Shown here one piece after another: positions 12,693-25,200 of a DNA stretch of 64,000 bases. The translations under genes and the position numbers were made by a program. Positions within the stretch are counted from its first letter, which is position 1. Every line of letters begins with the position of its first letter. The notes beneath the pieces were generated by a model that searched no databases, was not told the DNA's origin, and saw only the letters and a program-made list of their open reading frames with translations. The stretch covers positions 3,224,001 to 3,288,000 of the forward strand of contig NC_064679.1 in assembly GCF_023278565.1 (NCBI RefSeq), read 5' to 3'. This DNA comes from Colletotrichum lupini (taxonomy: Eukaryota; Ascomycota; Sordariomycetes; Glomerellales; Glomerellaceae).

Positions 12693-15095
12693 TTAAGTGA
12701 TGTGCGTGTCAACGTTGTACGTTGCGTAGTCGACATGCACAAAAGCGCGGTCGACGATGGGCACCGACTCGAGGAAATACGTCAGAACTTCACTGAGATC
12801 GTGGCTATCCTTCAGAGGCATGTTGGCATTGAGAACAATGTCGACCTCAACGAAGAGCTTGTCGCCCGCGTGGTAAGCCCGCAGATTCTGGATCTGTTTG
12901 ATGGACGTGGCGAAGCGCATGGTAAGGTAAAGGACTGTCGAAGTAATCATGTTAGTTCATGGATGATTTCACTGAATGTTTGATGCATCAACTGGTCAAC
13001 TGGCTCTACAGCTTGTAGTACGTGTTTAAGGTTTGAATGAAGGGGAGGAGGGAAAGAGGAAACAAAGGCATGACAAGGGGGTGTTATAACAGGGTCTAAG
13101 TATAGAAAATGTGGGGGAGACGAAACGGTATGTTAGATGGCTACAAGAGAGGAAGAAAAGAAGTTACGCACGGAGGTTTCTCTCATCCGAAGTCGCCGAA
13201 AAGCCCGTCAGGTTTCGGACATGATGCATCGAGGTTCCGCTCCAGTTGACGATGACGACGAGAGACAGCAGAAGACCACCGAGGGCATCGAGCCACCAAA
13301 TTCTGGCAAAGTAGCCAACAATGGGGAACAGAATGGAGCCAGTGTTGAAAATGACATCGGTCATGGCGTCGTCGGCCCTGCAGAATGGAGAAAACCAAAG
13401 AGTTAGTTATGAAAGTTCCCCATGTTCCATGATAGGCGCCGATCAGGAGGCGGCTACGTAAACCCGTTGCGACGCAAACGCTGAGGTTACGACGAAAGAG
13501 GAGCAGGGTGCCAGATCAACTTACAACGCCCGAACGCTCGAATTCTTGATGAGACGACACCAGAGCCAGCACAAGCCCTTGATCACCACGGTACCAACCA
13601 TAATGGAGATGGCCGGGATGCCGCTGTAGTTCCCGCGAGGTTAGCATTGCGAGTCTGCGAAAATTGCGGAGCGACTGAGACGTACAGCTGAACGATTTCG
13701 TGGTCGGGCGACATGAGACGCTGGATAGCTTCCAGAGCGACCTGGCAGAAGGATGTAACCATTACGATGGAGAAAACCAGCACGCCAAGAGGCTCGAGAC
13801 TGTAGCGAGTCAGCACGCGGCTCGGAATGCAACGCGGAGGCAGCATCGCGAACGAAAAAAAAAGTAAGGGGGTAAAATTGATACTTACCGCTGTCTGCCC
13901 ACAGGATATGAATGCTGGTCATTTTGGCTGGCGGCAATGAGCCTAGTTGTCGTCCACACGATTGCGGTGCTGAGAAAGTCGAGAACCGCGTCGACCAAAC
14001 TGGCCAGGACTGAGACTGAAGGTACCGAAACGACGACAAGAATCTTTCCGATCAGCAAAGCTGCGTTTGCGATAAAATTGACCCAAATGGCCAAAGTGAC
14101 GATGGGGTCGCTGCTGTCGAGGTCGGAGTCCTCGAGCCATGGGATCTCGGGCTTGGGCTGATCGGCTAAACCTTCCTCCTCATCAGAGCCACTGAGAAGT
14201 GGGGTCGCCTCGGTGGACCGAAAAATGTCCTTGGGTTTGCGTTTCGCCTTTTGCTGTATGCTGTTTGCCGAACTACTCTGCTCCGTGCTGCTGTTTTGGG
14301 CTGAAGCAGCAGTGCTGCCGTAGGTGAGTCCGCTTCTGGACGGTGGTGAGGTGGGAGTTGGCGACTCCTCGGTAATGGTCTGGGGGACATCGACTGGGCG
14401 GTAGGCCGAGGCGTCTAGAGCTTGGTGATACTCGTTGAGCAGATCGTGGGGCACGGATGAATCCAAGAGCTGGTCGATGTAGAGGTACATGCGAATCAAA
14501 TCGTTGTTTCTCTCGTAATATTCGCGGCTTTAGGAATTGACAATGCACGTTAGCAACTCGCAACTCAACTCGCAAACTGGTACATGGAGAGCAGTCGACG
14601 GAGCAGGGGATTAAACTGTGAACCCCGGATGCGCCTGGGCAATCCGGGGCGGCAAGATTGCACAGTAGGAACTTACATATGCTTTGGCATAACCTCAAGC
14701 TCGGCCTCCGTCTTCCAGTAGCGCTCCCATTGATAGCGCGGGTTGCTGTTGCCGATAAGGCGCATGCTCCTCATCTGAGGGCCGAAAATGAGTTCGCTTA
14801 GACGGCGCTCCTCGGCGGCGGAGCGGTGGTGGTGGTCATCGTCCGAGTCCCTGTGCAGGAAGCCAAGCAGAGAGGTGCTCTCATGTTCCTCTTCGTCGTG
14901 ACCTAGCTGGTGGTAGGCCGGGCTCTTGAGCGACTCTCGCAGAGTGGCATTGGAGCGGTTCCGGATGAGCGATACCAAGGCGCCGCTGCCTCTGGTGGCC
15001 AGAAGTGATGGGTCGCTATCGGCATTGAGTACTGAGGGACGTTTGAATGAGCCTACTCGAGGGCTGCTCGAGCGATGATCCTGCGGCGAGCTCAT
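12693..15095 (-). CDS. cation diffusion facilitator (CDF) metal transporter
   Basis: Membrane metal-ion/proton antiporter of the CDF family. Six exons: 15095-14677, 14527-13889, 13799-13686, 13623-13525, 13377-13172 and 12934-12693, giving 572 residues. The start lies in a good context (GCCACGATGAG). The first 275 residues are hydrophilic and probably cytosolic. The membrane domain follows, with an Asp-x3-Asp site at 319/323 (LVDAVLDFL) and a second one, DAMTD, later. Both are the pattern of the Mn-CDF subgroup, unlike the His/Asp sites of zinc transporters. HSYPVGRQRLEPLG and WWLDALGGLLLS are family landmarks. The C-terminal domain includes YHAGDKLFVEVDIVL and HDLSEVL. Substrate (Mn or Fe) and location (vacuole or Golgi) are inference. 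The 237-bp last intron is long for this window, but the joined protein matches the family without a gap. The frame stays open far upstream of the start in CT-rich sequence, which I treat as 5' leader. Confidence 0.9.
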
Positions 15096-15475
15096 CGTGG
15101 CCGGAGGAAAAGAAAGAGAGGCAATGACGGCAGAGGTCGAATTGGGAGGGAGACGACCAGGGAAGAGGAACAGAGAGAATGGAGTGGAGCTAGGCGGAAG
15201 GGTAGGTAGGTGAAGTGAGATTGAAGTGAAGGAGGAAGAGAGAGAGAAGAGAAAAAGGGAAGAGTAGCCGGCGCGATGCGAGGGAGAAGGCCAAGATAAT
15301 AGATGAGATTGATAATCTCGTGGTCGGCGTGCAGCAGGCAGCTCCAAGCTGTGAATTGGCAGGTCCCGGCGCGCGTGGACGTGTAAAAAAAGGCGGCCCC
15401 CCAGTGACGGAGTATGCAGTATGGACCCGGAGGGTCTGAGGAGACGAGCAGCCGGCAAGGTAAGGTACTTACCGT

Positions 15476-15505
15476 GCAAGGCAAGGCAAGGCAAGGCAAG
15501 GCAAG
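15476..15505. repeat. (GCAAG)6 pentanucleotide repeat
   Basis: Six perfect GCAAG units, about 380 bp upstream of the CDF start codon. Confidence 0.95.
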
Positions 15506-16717
15506 ACGCGGCGAGACAGTGGGTTGGGGTCTGGGGGCTTGGTTTGGATGGGGAGGGGACCTTTTCGAGAGAGCTCACACTCGCGTAGAGCTTCCTGGGG
15601 CTACGATTCGACAAAACCAAGAGACGCTTGGGGAGCTTCACGGTACGGGCGTTGGCAGACCCGACCAATGTTGTATCGGAGGAGTGGCTACTGGCGTTTG
15701 AACCTGCGCAACGCCATGGATTCTGCTGTAGCTCCTCTGGGCGCTTTTCCAGGTACGTTGGTCCTTCTCTCTTTCTCCCCTTCTCTCGCTCTTTCTCGTT
15801 GTCTACAGAGTACCTATTTCGCTGATCAGATGGGCAACGAGGGAGCTCCCCTGTCATCATCGAGGCAAGGCAGACAGGCGAGGTAAGGTACCTTGGCCTA
15901 TCTATCCGTACCTCAGTACCTAACTTACACTCAGTACGAGCACAGATACGTACAGATACAAACACTAGGTACCTAAGGTAGTTTCGAGTTGCCCTTCCTG
16001 TCCACCCGAAGAACGAAACCCCCCGGCCCTGGCCTCAGCCAGAAAAGAAAAAAGGTTTGCCCATTTCCATTTCCAAGAACGCCCCCAGCCAACCAGGTCG
16101 CGACACTCTCAGTTAGGGCGAGGCAATTGTAGAAAAAGATTGGAGCTTTCAGCTGGAAAACGGGGACGTTCTCGCGCCAAGTTGCCTTTTGAGCCGGTGT
16201 CGGCCCTTCAGCATTGTCTCCCGTGTCTCGTTCTGCCATTCTGAATGGTCCCTCCCTCCATGGACCATAGGTACCTAGGCCACCATCTCTTGAAGGTCCT
16301 CAGCAACCCACGGACTCTTGGGGTTTCTGGCACTTGGTGCAACATCAAGCCTCTCTCACCTTGGGGGGGACACTCAAAACTAGGTTTGACCTTTCAGCTG
16401 CTGGGTTCATGACTTCATTGCATAACTTCGCCAGCCCTTCTTCTTCATCTTCTCTCTGAGCTCTGAACTCAACCAGAGCACTCACACATACTCCGTACAC
16501 ATACCTACACACACATAAGTACCTTGTGGAGAGCTCACAGTCGCGCCAATACTTTCTCATCTCGTTAGATTGATTCGGCTAGTCCTGAGTGAAAAAAGTT
16601 GAGTACAGCCCCCAAGGGCCCCAACATGGCAAATTAGTGCCCTTTCCCCCCGACTCAACCTGCCCTTTTACCGCCACTTCCGAGTTCATAATCCATTTCA
16701 ACCCCCCCGGCCCGCGT

Positions 16718-16734
16718 CCCCCCCCCCCCCCCCC
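16718..16734. repeat. C17 homopolymer
   Basis: Seventeen C in a row in intergenic DNA, six bases before a TACTCCGTA word. Confidence 0.9.
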
Positions 16735-17744
16735 ATACATACTCCGTATTGTCTTCCCTTTTCCCAGAGTTGGTTTAGCCGAGCACCAACTGACTAAGTT
16801 CAAACTATCTGAGGTACCCCCAGCCTCCAGGGCCCCCAATTGTCTGAACCATTCCCATCACTTACCAAAAGGGAGCTCTACTCGAGCCACCGCCAAGATT
16901 CAGATCAAACGGTAACTGTTTGTTCCCAACTCGACCCTGCTTATCCCTTCCCCTTTCCTAGGTTAGGAGCTCATCTTTCGAGACTCCTGCCGAGGCGCAG
17001 CACATCGGCAAAAACGGACAATCAAGTTGTCTCCCGTCTCAACTCCGGCATAAGAGACGACGGGGTTTCTAGTGACAATGCTTGCATAGCGCCGTGGCTT
17101 GGCATTACGGCATGTTCGATGGTAACCCAGGACTTGCGAATAGTCCCTAGACATTATCTGTATACATACTTGCAACCAAATAGTGACAGCAAGACAGAGA
17201 GGACGATATACTCTTGTCATTCAACGCCAAAAAGACTCAAGAAACCCTGGCTCAACTCCCACGTTTACCCAATTCCTTCAGCCCTACACTCGTCATTGGC
17301 TCCTCAATAAGGAAGTTGGTTAGGGGTTCCCCTCCCCTCCCCTCCCTTCCCCCTCCCCGGGCCGTGGACCTGCAGAACATCTCAGCAGAGCCGCATCTTC
17401 TTCCCATTCGCAGCAACTTTTGGCGAACCTTTTTTTTTTTTTGTACCTGGCCGCCATCACCTGATTCAACTGATGAGGGACCCTCCGCTTCGGCTCCGGC
17501 TCCGGCTTCCCTTTCATAATCACGACAGCTTATCCTTTCCACACTCCAAAGAAAGAATAAAAATACACGATTCGGAGGCTGGCACGGATGCACCCCCGTT
17601 TTGCTGACTTCGGCTTTGGTTGCTGCCTGGACATGGGCACCAGGCCGAACTCGAGCCGATTCGGGGCTTGAGCTCCATTCTTGTGACGGACGATGTTATT
17701 CACGTCTTCCGTTCTTGGGAACTCAATAACTGTTGCCAGAAGCT

Positions 17745-17767
17745 CTTCTTCTTCTTCTTCTTCTTCT
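17745..17767. repeat. (CTT)n microsatellite
   Basis: About seven and a half CTT units in intergenic DNA between the CDF gene and ADE8. Confidence 0.9.
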
Positions 17768-18359
17768 CCCCGAGGTCTTCCTACTGCCTTCAGATCATCA
17801 GTAACCAACAAAAGACCACCAAAGATCATAACTAGTGATGTCGCTTGGCGGCCGCATTCCGAGATCTGTGGTCCATTGGCTCAGAGATTTGTTCCATTGA
17901 GTGTTCCCCCGATAGAACCGAGCTGAGTAGAGAAGAGCCGCTGGATTGACTCCTGTTCTAGCTCCTCATGTGATTCTACTTGGGCTATGTTTCCTCAAAA
18001 TGTCGCCCTCACGGGTCATCCATTGGGTTGGCAAGCTCTCCCTTCCCATGCAGACATGGCTTGCCCGGCTCTTCGCCGTGTTAGATGGGCAACTGCGCCT
18101 GTTCATAATTTGATGACTCTTTGAGGGCCAATGAACGCTCGCCCAGCCTTTGACTCCGGATTTTGCGTGAAGCCAACATAACTGGCCATATAGGCTGGGC
18201 ACTGCATCTGGAAGAGACCAAAGGAGCTGGAGCCAGAAACTGAATCTAGGCTCATACAACACCTAGCGGTGAGTCTGATTGATGACGTGTGACGATGTTG
18301 AAGTCTTGTGTCACGAAAGCTTCCCAACGTTTTTGCCCCATTACTGCCAATGTTTCCAT

Positions 18360-19213
18360 CTATTGCTTCTTCCTTTCCAAAATCTCCTGCACGACCTTTG
18401 CGGTGGCCTTGACAATGAGACCGTGTTCGACGCTGTGCATACGCTCTTCCACATCTGCCAGGCTGTCACCCGAGCGAATCTCAACCTCCTCAATGAGGAT
18501 CTATCACGGCCGTTCGTCAGCATAACGTGCGACTGGGGAAGGGGGAACACCTCCGGGAGTAGACGAACAGGCTCTCCACGGTCCACCGTCTCAATGACAT
18601 AGTGAATCATTGCTCCGGTCCGGTTGTTCTCAAGCTTGCCGGCCTGGAAATCTTCGTATGCCCTTCCAATCGCATTGGCACCATCATAACGGCCTGACGA
18701 GCAGTGTCAGTCACATAATCTTGCACACATCACAAATTTTACCCCCTTTCCCCCCTTCTGCTTCTAGAGCATCACAGGGAGTTCAGAAAACCTACCAGGC
18801 AGCGCCGGATGAAGATTAATGACCGGAACTCCGGCAGCCTCCAACGGCCGCAAAAACGGCGCGCTAAACACGTGCATCCACCCGGCGAGGACGACGAGGT
18901 CCGGCTCGTTCTGCAGCACGAGCTCGGCCAGCGCCGCGTCGTACCGGCCGCGGCCCTCGCGCAGCTTCGCCTCGTCCTTTTCGCCCTTGGCCGTGAAGCC
19001 GCCCGAGACGAGGTTGAAGTACCGCGTCGGGATGCCCGCCTTCTCCGCGCGCTGGACGGCGTAGGCGGTCTTGCGGTTCACAATGACCTTTTCAATCTTG
19101 CTTCGCGGTACGGTGCCGTCGGCGACTGCGTTGATGATGGCTTGCAGGTTCGTGCCGGAGCCGGAGCAGAGGACCACGAGGCGGCAGGTTTCGGTGGTGG
19201 ATGATGACGACAT
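18360..19213 (-). CDS. ADE8: phosphoribosylglycinamide formyltransferase (GART)
   Basis: Transfers a formyl group from 10-formyl-tetrahydrofolate to GAR, the third step of de novo purine synthesis, in the cytosol. Exons 19213-18796, 18693-18569 and 18500-18360 give 227 residues (yeast Ade8 has 214). The N-terminal SGSGTNLQAII is the phosphate-binding loop. The catalytic triad is visible: Asn133 and His135 in INLHPALPG and Asp177 in VDRGEP. The first intron has a GTAGGT donor. The second, 68 bp, starts with the weaker GTTCGT but contains a GCTGAC branch-like site, and removing it restores the family sequence ILIEEVEIRSGDS. Without that splice the frame continues into unrelated sequence. It is a stand-alone enzyme, as in fungi generally. 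Confidence 0.94.
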
Positions 19214-22200
19214 GGTTAGATGTGTGATGTTGGTGAATGTGAGTGTGAGTGTGAGATGCTGGGTTCGAGTGAGTTGCCTTGATTTAGGGGCGAGTAGAAG
19301 TGAGTTCGAGTCTTCTTTCCTTGGAGGGGTAACTCTCGAGATATTCTGGTTGAGACGGGTCTCGCCGTTTCTGTGACCAATTTGGATGTCCAAGTGTGGG
19401 TGAAACAAAAAGGCAGCAATTTTGAAGCTAATTTCACAGAGCCCGGGGGGTCACGCTTTTCCCGACCTCTTGAATCTTGTGGATGTTTCCTCGGGATTCA
19501 AATGCTTGTCATGGGGGGGTTTCTGGCGTCTCGTTACACAAAGTATTCACTTCAAAGTCATGAGGTTGTGCCATGCGCCAGAAGTTTAAAAAAAAATTCT
19601 GTGAGCGCATCTGAGAAAGGGCGGGGTAGCTTGTCATTGGCCGGGCAGTCACTCGGGGCGGGAACCAACCAAATTGTGGTTTGAAGACGGCCTGGGAGAC
19701 TGAATGTTCGGTGCTACCGGTCGCTCTTGATTGAGTTTTCACTCACTCAGGTTTACATGTGAGCACTGCAGGTTCACTCAACTCATCGGGAAAAAAAACG
19801 CGCCAAGAACATTGAGGTACACCAAGATTCGATGTCGACTATGAGTTGCAAGTGAAGCATTGTAGAAAATGAGAGCTACTAAGCTGGGTAGCATCATTCA
19901 AGATTTTGGCCATCGTCCAGGGTGAGGGCAATTTGATGGTTTGAACATACGGTAGGAGGCTTTATGAGTCTGGATGAAAGGAATAATGTGGCTAGAATAT
20001 GAAAAGAAACAAGAAATTTCAATGTCGGGCTAACCTACAGCCAAGCACAGAGCTTAGTAGTCGAATCTAGCCCGAGGCCGCGCCCAAGAGCCCTGGCTGG
20101 TGGATTGCTCGGGAGGATTGCAATGTTTCCACTCACATAGTATTACTTGGGCAACAAGCAATAGTGAGACGGGGCCCAAGAGCTCGTATCTCGTGATGTT
20201 ACCCATTTCGTGATAAGAAACCACGTTCGGTTTTCACCGCTCCATTTGATGACGAGCAATTCTCCGACACGGACATGGCCGGTCTTAACGGCAGGAGACA
20301 GAAGTTATTGTATCCGTGGTGTCCCCATCAGACACGACGTCTAACGCGAGAGATTGACAGCACAGGTTGCTGCTTCGAAATGGCCTTGGCTCACTAATTC
20401 TCCCTAGCCTGACTGTATGAGCTTGTTATGAATTGTCTCTTACCGACGGACCTTTAGTCTAACCATGGTGAATGGCCTATCCGTAAACCGAATTCCCACA
20501 TGAGGCATGAGCTCAAGGCAATAAAAATGCGTTGCGGCTTGCTCATGCACCCACGAGCGGCCATCGTCAGATCTGTGATCTCCGACCCCTGCCAACCAGA
20601 AGCGCCCGCATGCGCCATACTCGGACGCGAAAGTACACTAGAGGCCCGGCCCCTCAACGGCGGAGAGCAGCAAGACGCCGTTTGACCGTCCATTTCCGCA
20701 GGGGAACAAACCTTCCTAAACAGGGGTCAAGTCTGGGGCGGCAAGGCAGCCGACGAGACCAAGACGGACCAAACCAACACGGGTGTTCAAGGCGACATGA
20801 ACATTCCCCCTTTGAGCCTCGCCCTGGCATGTATTGGTAGCAACGCAGGATGCGCGGCAAGTGACGGAGCTTTAATCCGCCGACTATTGACGAGGGTGTG
20901 CCAGTGTGAGTGTAATCCATTTTCTTTGGAGTGTTCTCCCTTTTTCTTGCATCGTGGTGCCGCATTATTGAAAGCTCATGGAATCGGATCGGGGCAATGA
21001 CCAGTTAGTTCGCTGTCATCGGCTCGGATTGGGTCGACCTGTCTCGATCGAATCTCGGCCGTGCCATGTTGAGATTGAATTATTGACGAACGGGATTGGC
21101 TAAGTTGCAATTAGGCTACTCCGGCCTGGGCAGCGGCCTACAGGCCAAAGCGCGACGGACAGTTGCAGAGCGGGAACGGACGTTATGGTTGTCCTACTGC
21201 CTCGACGGCTATGCCCGTACGGATGGATACTTGGAAGTGGGAATTACAAGACGTCGTCGACGTAGGCAAAGGTAGGTAGAGCCGTGAAATGTATCTGTCC
21301 GTGGCAGGTTACGCCAAAAATCCTACTGTGCACAATATGCTAAGGTACTTTTATTTCTTATTCGTACATCAACTTCGATAAGGCCATCATCGGGGGGTGG
21401 CTTTGCTTGTTACTTACATCATTTTGTGGGTTCTCCCATGTACCAAAATCGCCCTGGCAGGATTTCAAGATGGAATTTTGAAATTTTATGGAGACAGCGC
21501 AGCTTCCTAGTCGTGCTAGTATACTATATTTGATGGAGGACTATCCTTAAGAGACGGCGTAAATCTCTTTTAGCTGCCAGCTTGCAGTTTTTTTTTTTTT
21601 TTTTTTTTTCCCCTTCTGGTACGGTCAGAGAATCCAACGAATGGGCTGGAGCTGCGAGTTGTCGATACGAGGCAACTGGGTACGTGTGCGGAAAATAGAA
21701 GCTGTGGAAAAGGGATTGACATTCACAACAAGTCCGCAACCCTGCAGGTAGGTGGAGAGGTGTGAGTTGGCCCGTTCCAGGTTGAAGACCCTCATCAGCG
21801 GCCTTCCAAGTTCCATTTGACTCTTCAGTCTCGACTCTCAAGGCAGAGTGCCATAAGTCTTCACTCAGCCAGAGAAACCGCGTCACTGTCAGACCTTCCG
21901 ATGGGTACCTTATTCGGGAAGTGGAGGGGGAAAGAAGGACACGAACTTGCTAAGGGACAGGCCGACGGGACGTCCCTTTGTCCCCTCTCACATTTTCCGT
22001 GTGTCGTTCCTTGCTGCTTCTTCAGAAAGCACGCCACTTCAGTTGATGAACTACGGATGTCAATAAGGGAAGGCACCTTACCCAACTTAAGGCAGGTAGC
22101 CATGGCATGGTTGCAAAAGCATCAACAGTACGGATAAAGTACCTCCTCAACCCGAAAGACACGACACACCTTCATTCACCTTTTCACACACGTCTTCGCC

Positions 22201-25200
22201 AGATATCAGCCACAGGTGGCAGCAGTAGTAAAGTACAGACAAAGTGACAAGTAGAATCTTGGTGCCTGAAGGAACCACTATTCAAGCTTCCAGGACAGTC
22301 TGTCTTCAGTGTTTGGGGAGACCTTCTGGGGCTACGAGAGTAGCGTCACGCTAACGCCCCATCTCGGACATGCTCTTGCGTCTTCCTCTCATTCGTGTTT
22401 AATCTCTTATGCCAAGGTATTATCAAGGCCGGAGCACCAGGTATATCCTGTCCGGCGGCTCTTTTCAAGTATTCGTCCTTGGGAATTATGGGCCAAAGTC
22501 GTGATCGGAACAAAAGTACCGATAGATGGCGACATAGGTATCCGTCTTGACAGCGGCGATATGAGTTGAAATAAAGATTCGGGAGAGCTTCTCCCAAGTA
22601 TCCCGCTTTGCTCTTGTCCTGGTCAATTCTGTTTTGCGTGATTGCGGGATGGGATTGTCCTATAAGCGGCCGGGGCATACCTACGAAGAGCAATGGAGGT
22701 CCAAGCAAGGTACCTTGCATCGGCAGCCCATGCTCATGATACCAACGTTACCAAAGTAAGGTACATACATAGGTACTTTCGTCAGGTGCCAGCCTCCAGG
22801 TCCACCCTCTCCTCGGGAGCCTCCAGCCTGCCTTCCACACCGGTCAACTTCCCCTTCCAGGCTCTTGCCCCTCGCCTCCATACACGCCCCCTCCCACATC
22901 GCAACTGGCAACCTCAAATCTTCAATTCAGCGAATCGGCATACGATTCGCCTCCCACAGGCTCTGCCAGACTGCCAGCATCTCTTATACATCGTCTTAGT
23001 CTTGAAGACGCAACATGTGGCTGCCGATGGAACCGCGCCCCATATCCACACCTGCGTCAAACGGTTGTCTCCTGTTTTCTTCCTTGCAACCAGAAAAGAA
23101 AAGTGAGAGAGAGTCGAACGCATCCCAGACAGACGCTGTTAACAAGACATTGAGGAGAATCAAGCAAGTCTACGAATGCCTCGTCCGAGTCTCGTCTCGT
23201 CTCCATCGCCTATCTGCCGGACGACGTATTTTTCGGTCTGGGCATTCTTGGACGACGCTCTAGAGCCTTCAGGAATAAAAGTAGTCAGATGTCGTACGTA
23301 CGGAGTACATATTCGTACATGCACGGGACAGACATCTGCTCTGCCCTGTCAACCACCCGCCGTAAACCCGACACGATCCCGGCCACGGCCTACAGGGAGC
23401 CGTCCTTTGTGTCTCCTTCGAGCCGGGGTGACTGGAAGTGCTATCGATCCAACGTCCCAGACGACATGCCATGCCACCATGGATGCGATCGAGCTTGAGT
23501 CTGATCAGGTCCATTCGTTTTGGTCACGCACTCCTCGGTAGAATGCGAGTGCCCGTCATTTCGAACCTCCATCGTTGCTTTGTCTCCCGGACTTGGATCG
23601 GTCTCGGACAAATCTACGGCGGGTTTGCTACCAACCAAGTCTCCTCTGCTCTTGGTAGGCTCATATTGGCGTGGATCTAGCAGGTTGACCGAATCAAGGA
23701 CCAAGCTTTGCTTCGGGAAAACACAAAGTTGCGATGAGACAGTTACCCTCGAAACATTTCATCATCTGCAATACTCGGGAGTGGCAGTCATCCGGCTTCC
23801 GCTGACCAAAAGTCATCAGATGTCCGAACCTCATTCCTGGATACGCAACCAGCCATCTGTCTACACACTCTGCAGCCACTTCTCGAAGCCCCATCCTGCC
23901 GACGGAAAAGGAAGTATGAGACATGGCATGAGCAAGAAAAACGTTGTCGTTGCTGGCCGCCGTTGTAACTTGTGTCCATTAGCTCACTAGCCAAGGAATC
24001 TCGACCTGCAGTCGTCTCCAAAATTCGATGGCGGCGGCTCCGAGTTTAATTTTATGACCTCGAGTCGCTACCGAGGCTGCCGACAGTCTACAAAGGAGGA
24101 CCCAGCTTTCTCAGTGCACCACCTAGTTCGTATGCCCTAGGTACTCGAAGCCTCCTGCTTATCCGCGCTCGTCTGTTCGTCCGGATGGCTCTCTTTCCAA
24201 AGTCAAATTCAGCCGATCGCCCAAGCACGTTCTGTCCTCGTTTTTCGGCACATCTTGCATGGCAGACCAAAGTCTGGGTGGCGTTAACTTCAGAGCTTCC
24301 AACATTTCAGCCGATGTTGAGAACTCGCAGCCCCGGGCAACGAAAACATGCAGGACACCTCAGCGAGAGGCTGGGCTGAGTGCCATGGTGCAGCAATTGG
24401 ATGGCGGGTGCAGCTGAAGCCTGAGAGGATGGGGTACCACATCGGTAACGAGAACCTTGAAGGCAGACGACGCAGTGCGACATTCGAGTAGCTCATACCG
24501 CTACGCTACTCCGCATGAAGAAAGAAACAAGCCGCCCCGAGTATGATTACCGCCAAAGAGGGTGTGCGGCCAGGGGGAAATGGACGATGGACGCCACCCA
24601 ACGACACTAATCCCAATGGGCGATTCCTTCAAAGGGTTCAATTCAGGACCAAGAGAGACAATGGCGAAATCCTCCGGGGCCGTGGACCATGTCGTACGCT
24701 TGTACCGAGAACGAGAGAGCAAGCCATCACTTGCTGGAGGATCCAAGAAAATACCATCGGCGGAAACGAAGGCGTCTCTCATCTCCCGTTTTACCATCCG
24801 GTCTTTTGGGCAGGGTTTACGCAGCACGCGGGCTTGGACCAGAGTTCAGCAGGACGGCGGACGACGAACAAACGAACAAACGACCGCTATGCGTTCCTCA
24901 GACATGGCAGTAGAGCGATCTCCGGGCCATCCCATCGTCATCCCAAGCTGCCCATCCAATGCCATGCAGCCCAAAACCCTCGAATCCTCAATACCATTCC
25001 CCCCTTCTCGTCTTTTCTCCGCACACACCCCCTTCCCCTGGATCCCTGACCCTGAACCCCTGGGCCCAGAGAATTCCAGCAGGGCGAACCAGGGAAAAAC
25101 TGCAGAGCAAAGAGGCAAGGCAGCTGTGCAGGTATGCTGGCAGCGGGCCGACCAGGCTGTGAAGTCACAAGTGAAAGGAACGGTGGTGGGCTGGCTCGAC

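Larger units (their letters stand above)
15096..18359. other. 3.3-kb intergenic region upstream of the CDF gene
   Basis: No gene supported. On the CDF sense strand the first 200 bp are CT-rich, as in many filamentous-fungal promoters. It holds GCAAG repeats (15476-15505), a C17 run (16718-16734), a CTT microsatellite (17745-17767), three copies of the palindrome AGGTACCT (15886, 15967, 16269) and two copies of TACTCCGTA (16489, 16740). Confidence 0.5.

Noticed and set aside
15096..15965. In-frame upstream extension of the CDF protein (about 290 codons)
   Set aside because: Low-complexity Ser/Leu/Pro-rich translation of CT-rich leader DNA; the ATG at 15095 has better context.
24632..24650. 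tRNA B-box-like word GTTCAATTC
   Set aside because: Flanks cannot form a five-base-pair T stem and no matching A box or acceptor stem is present. Similar words near 19303 and 40007 fail in the same way.
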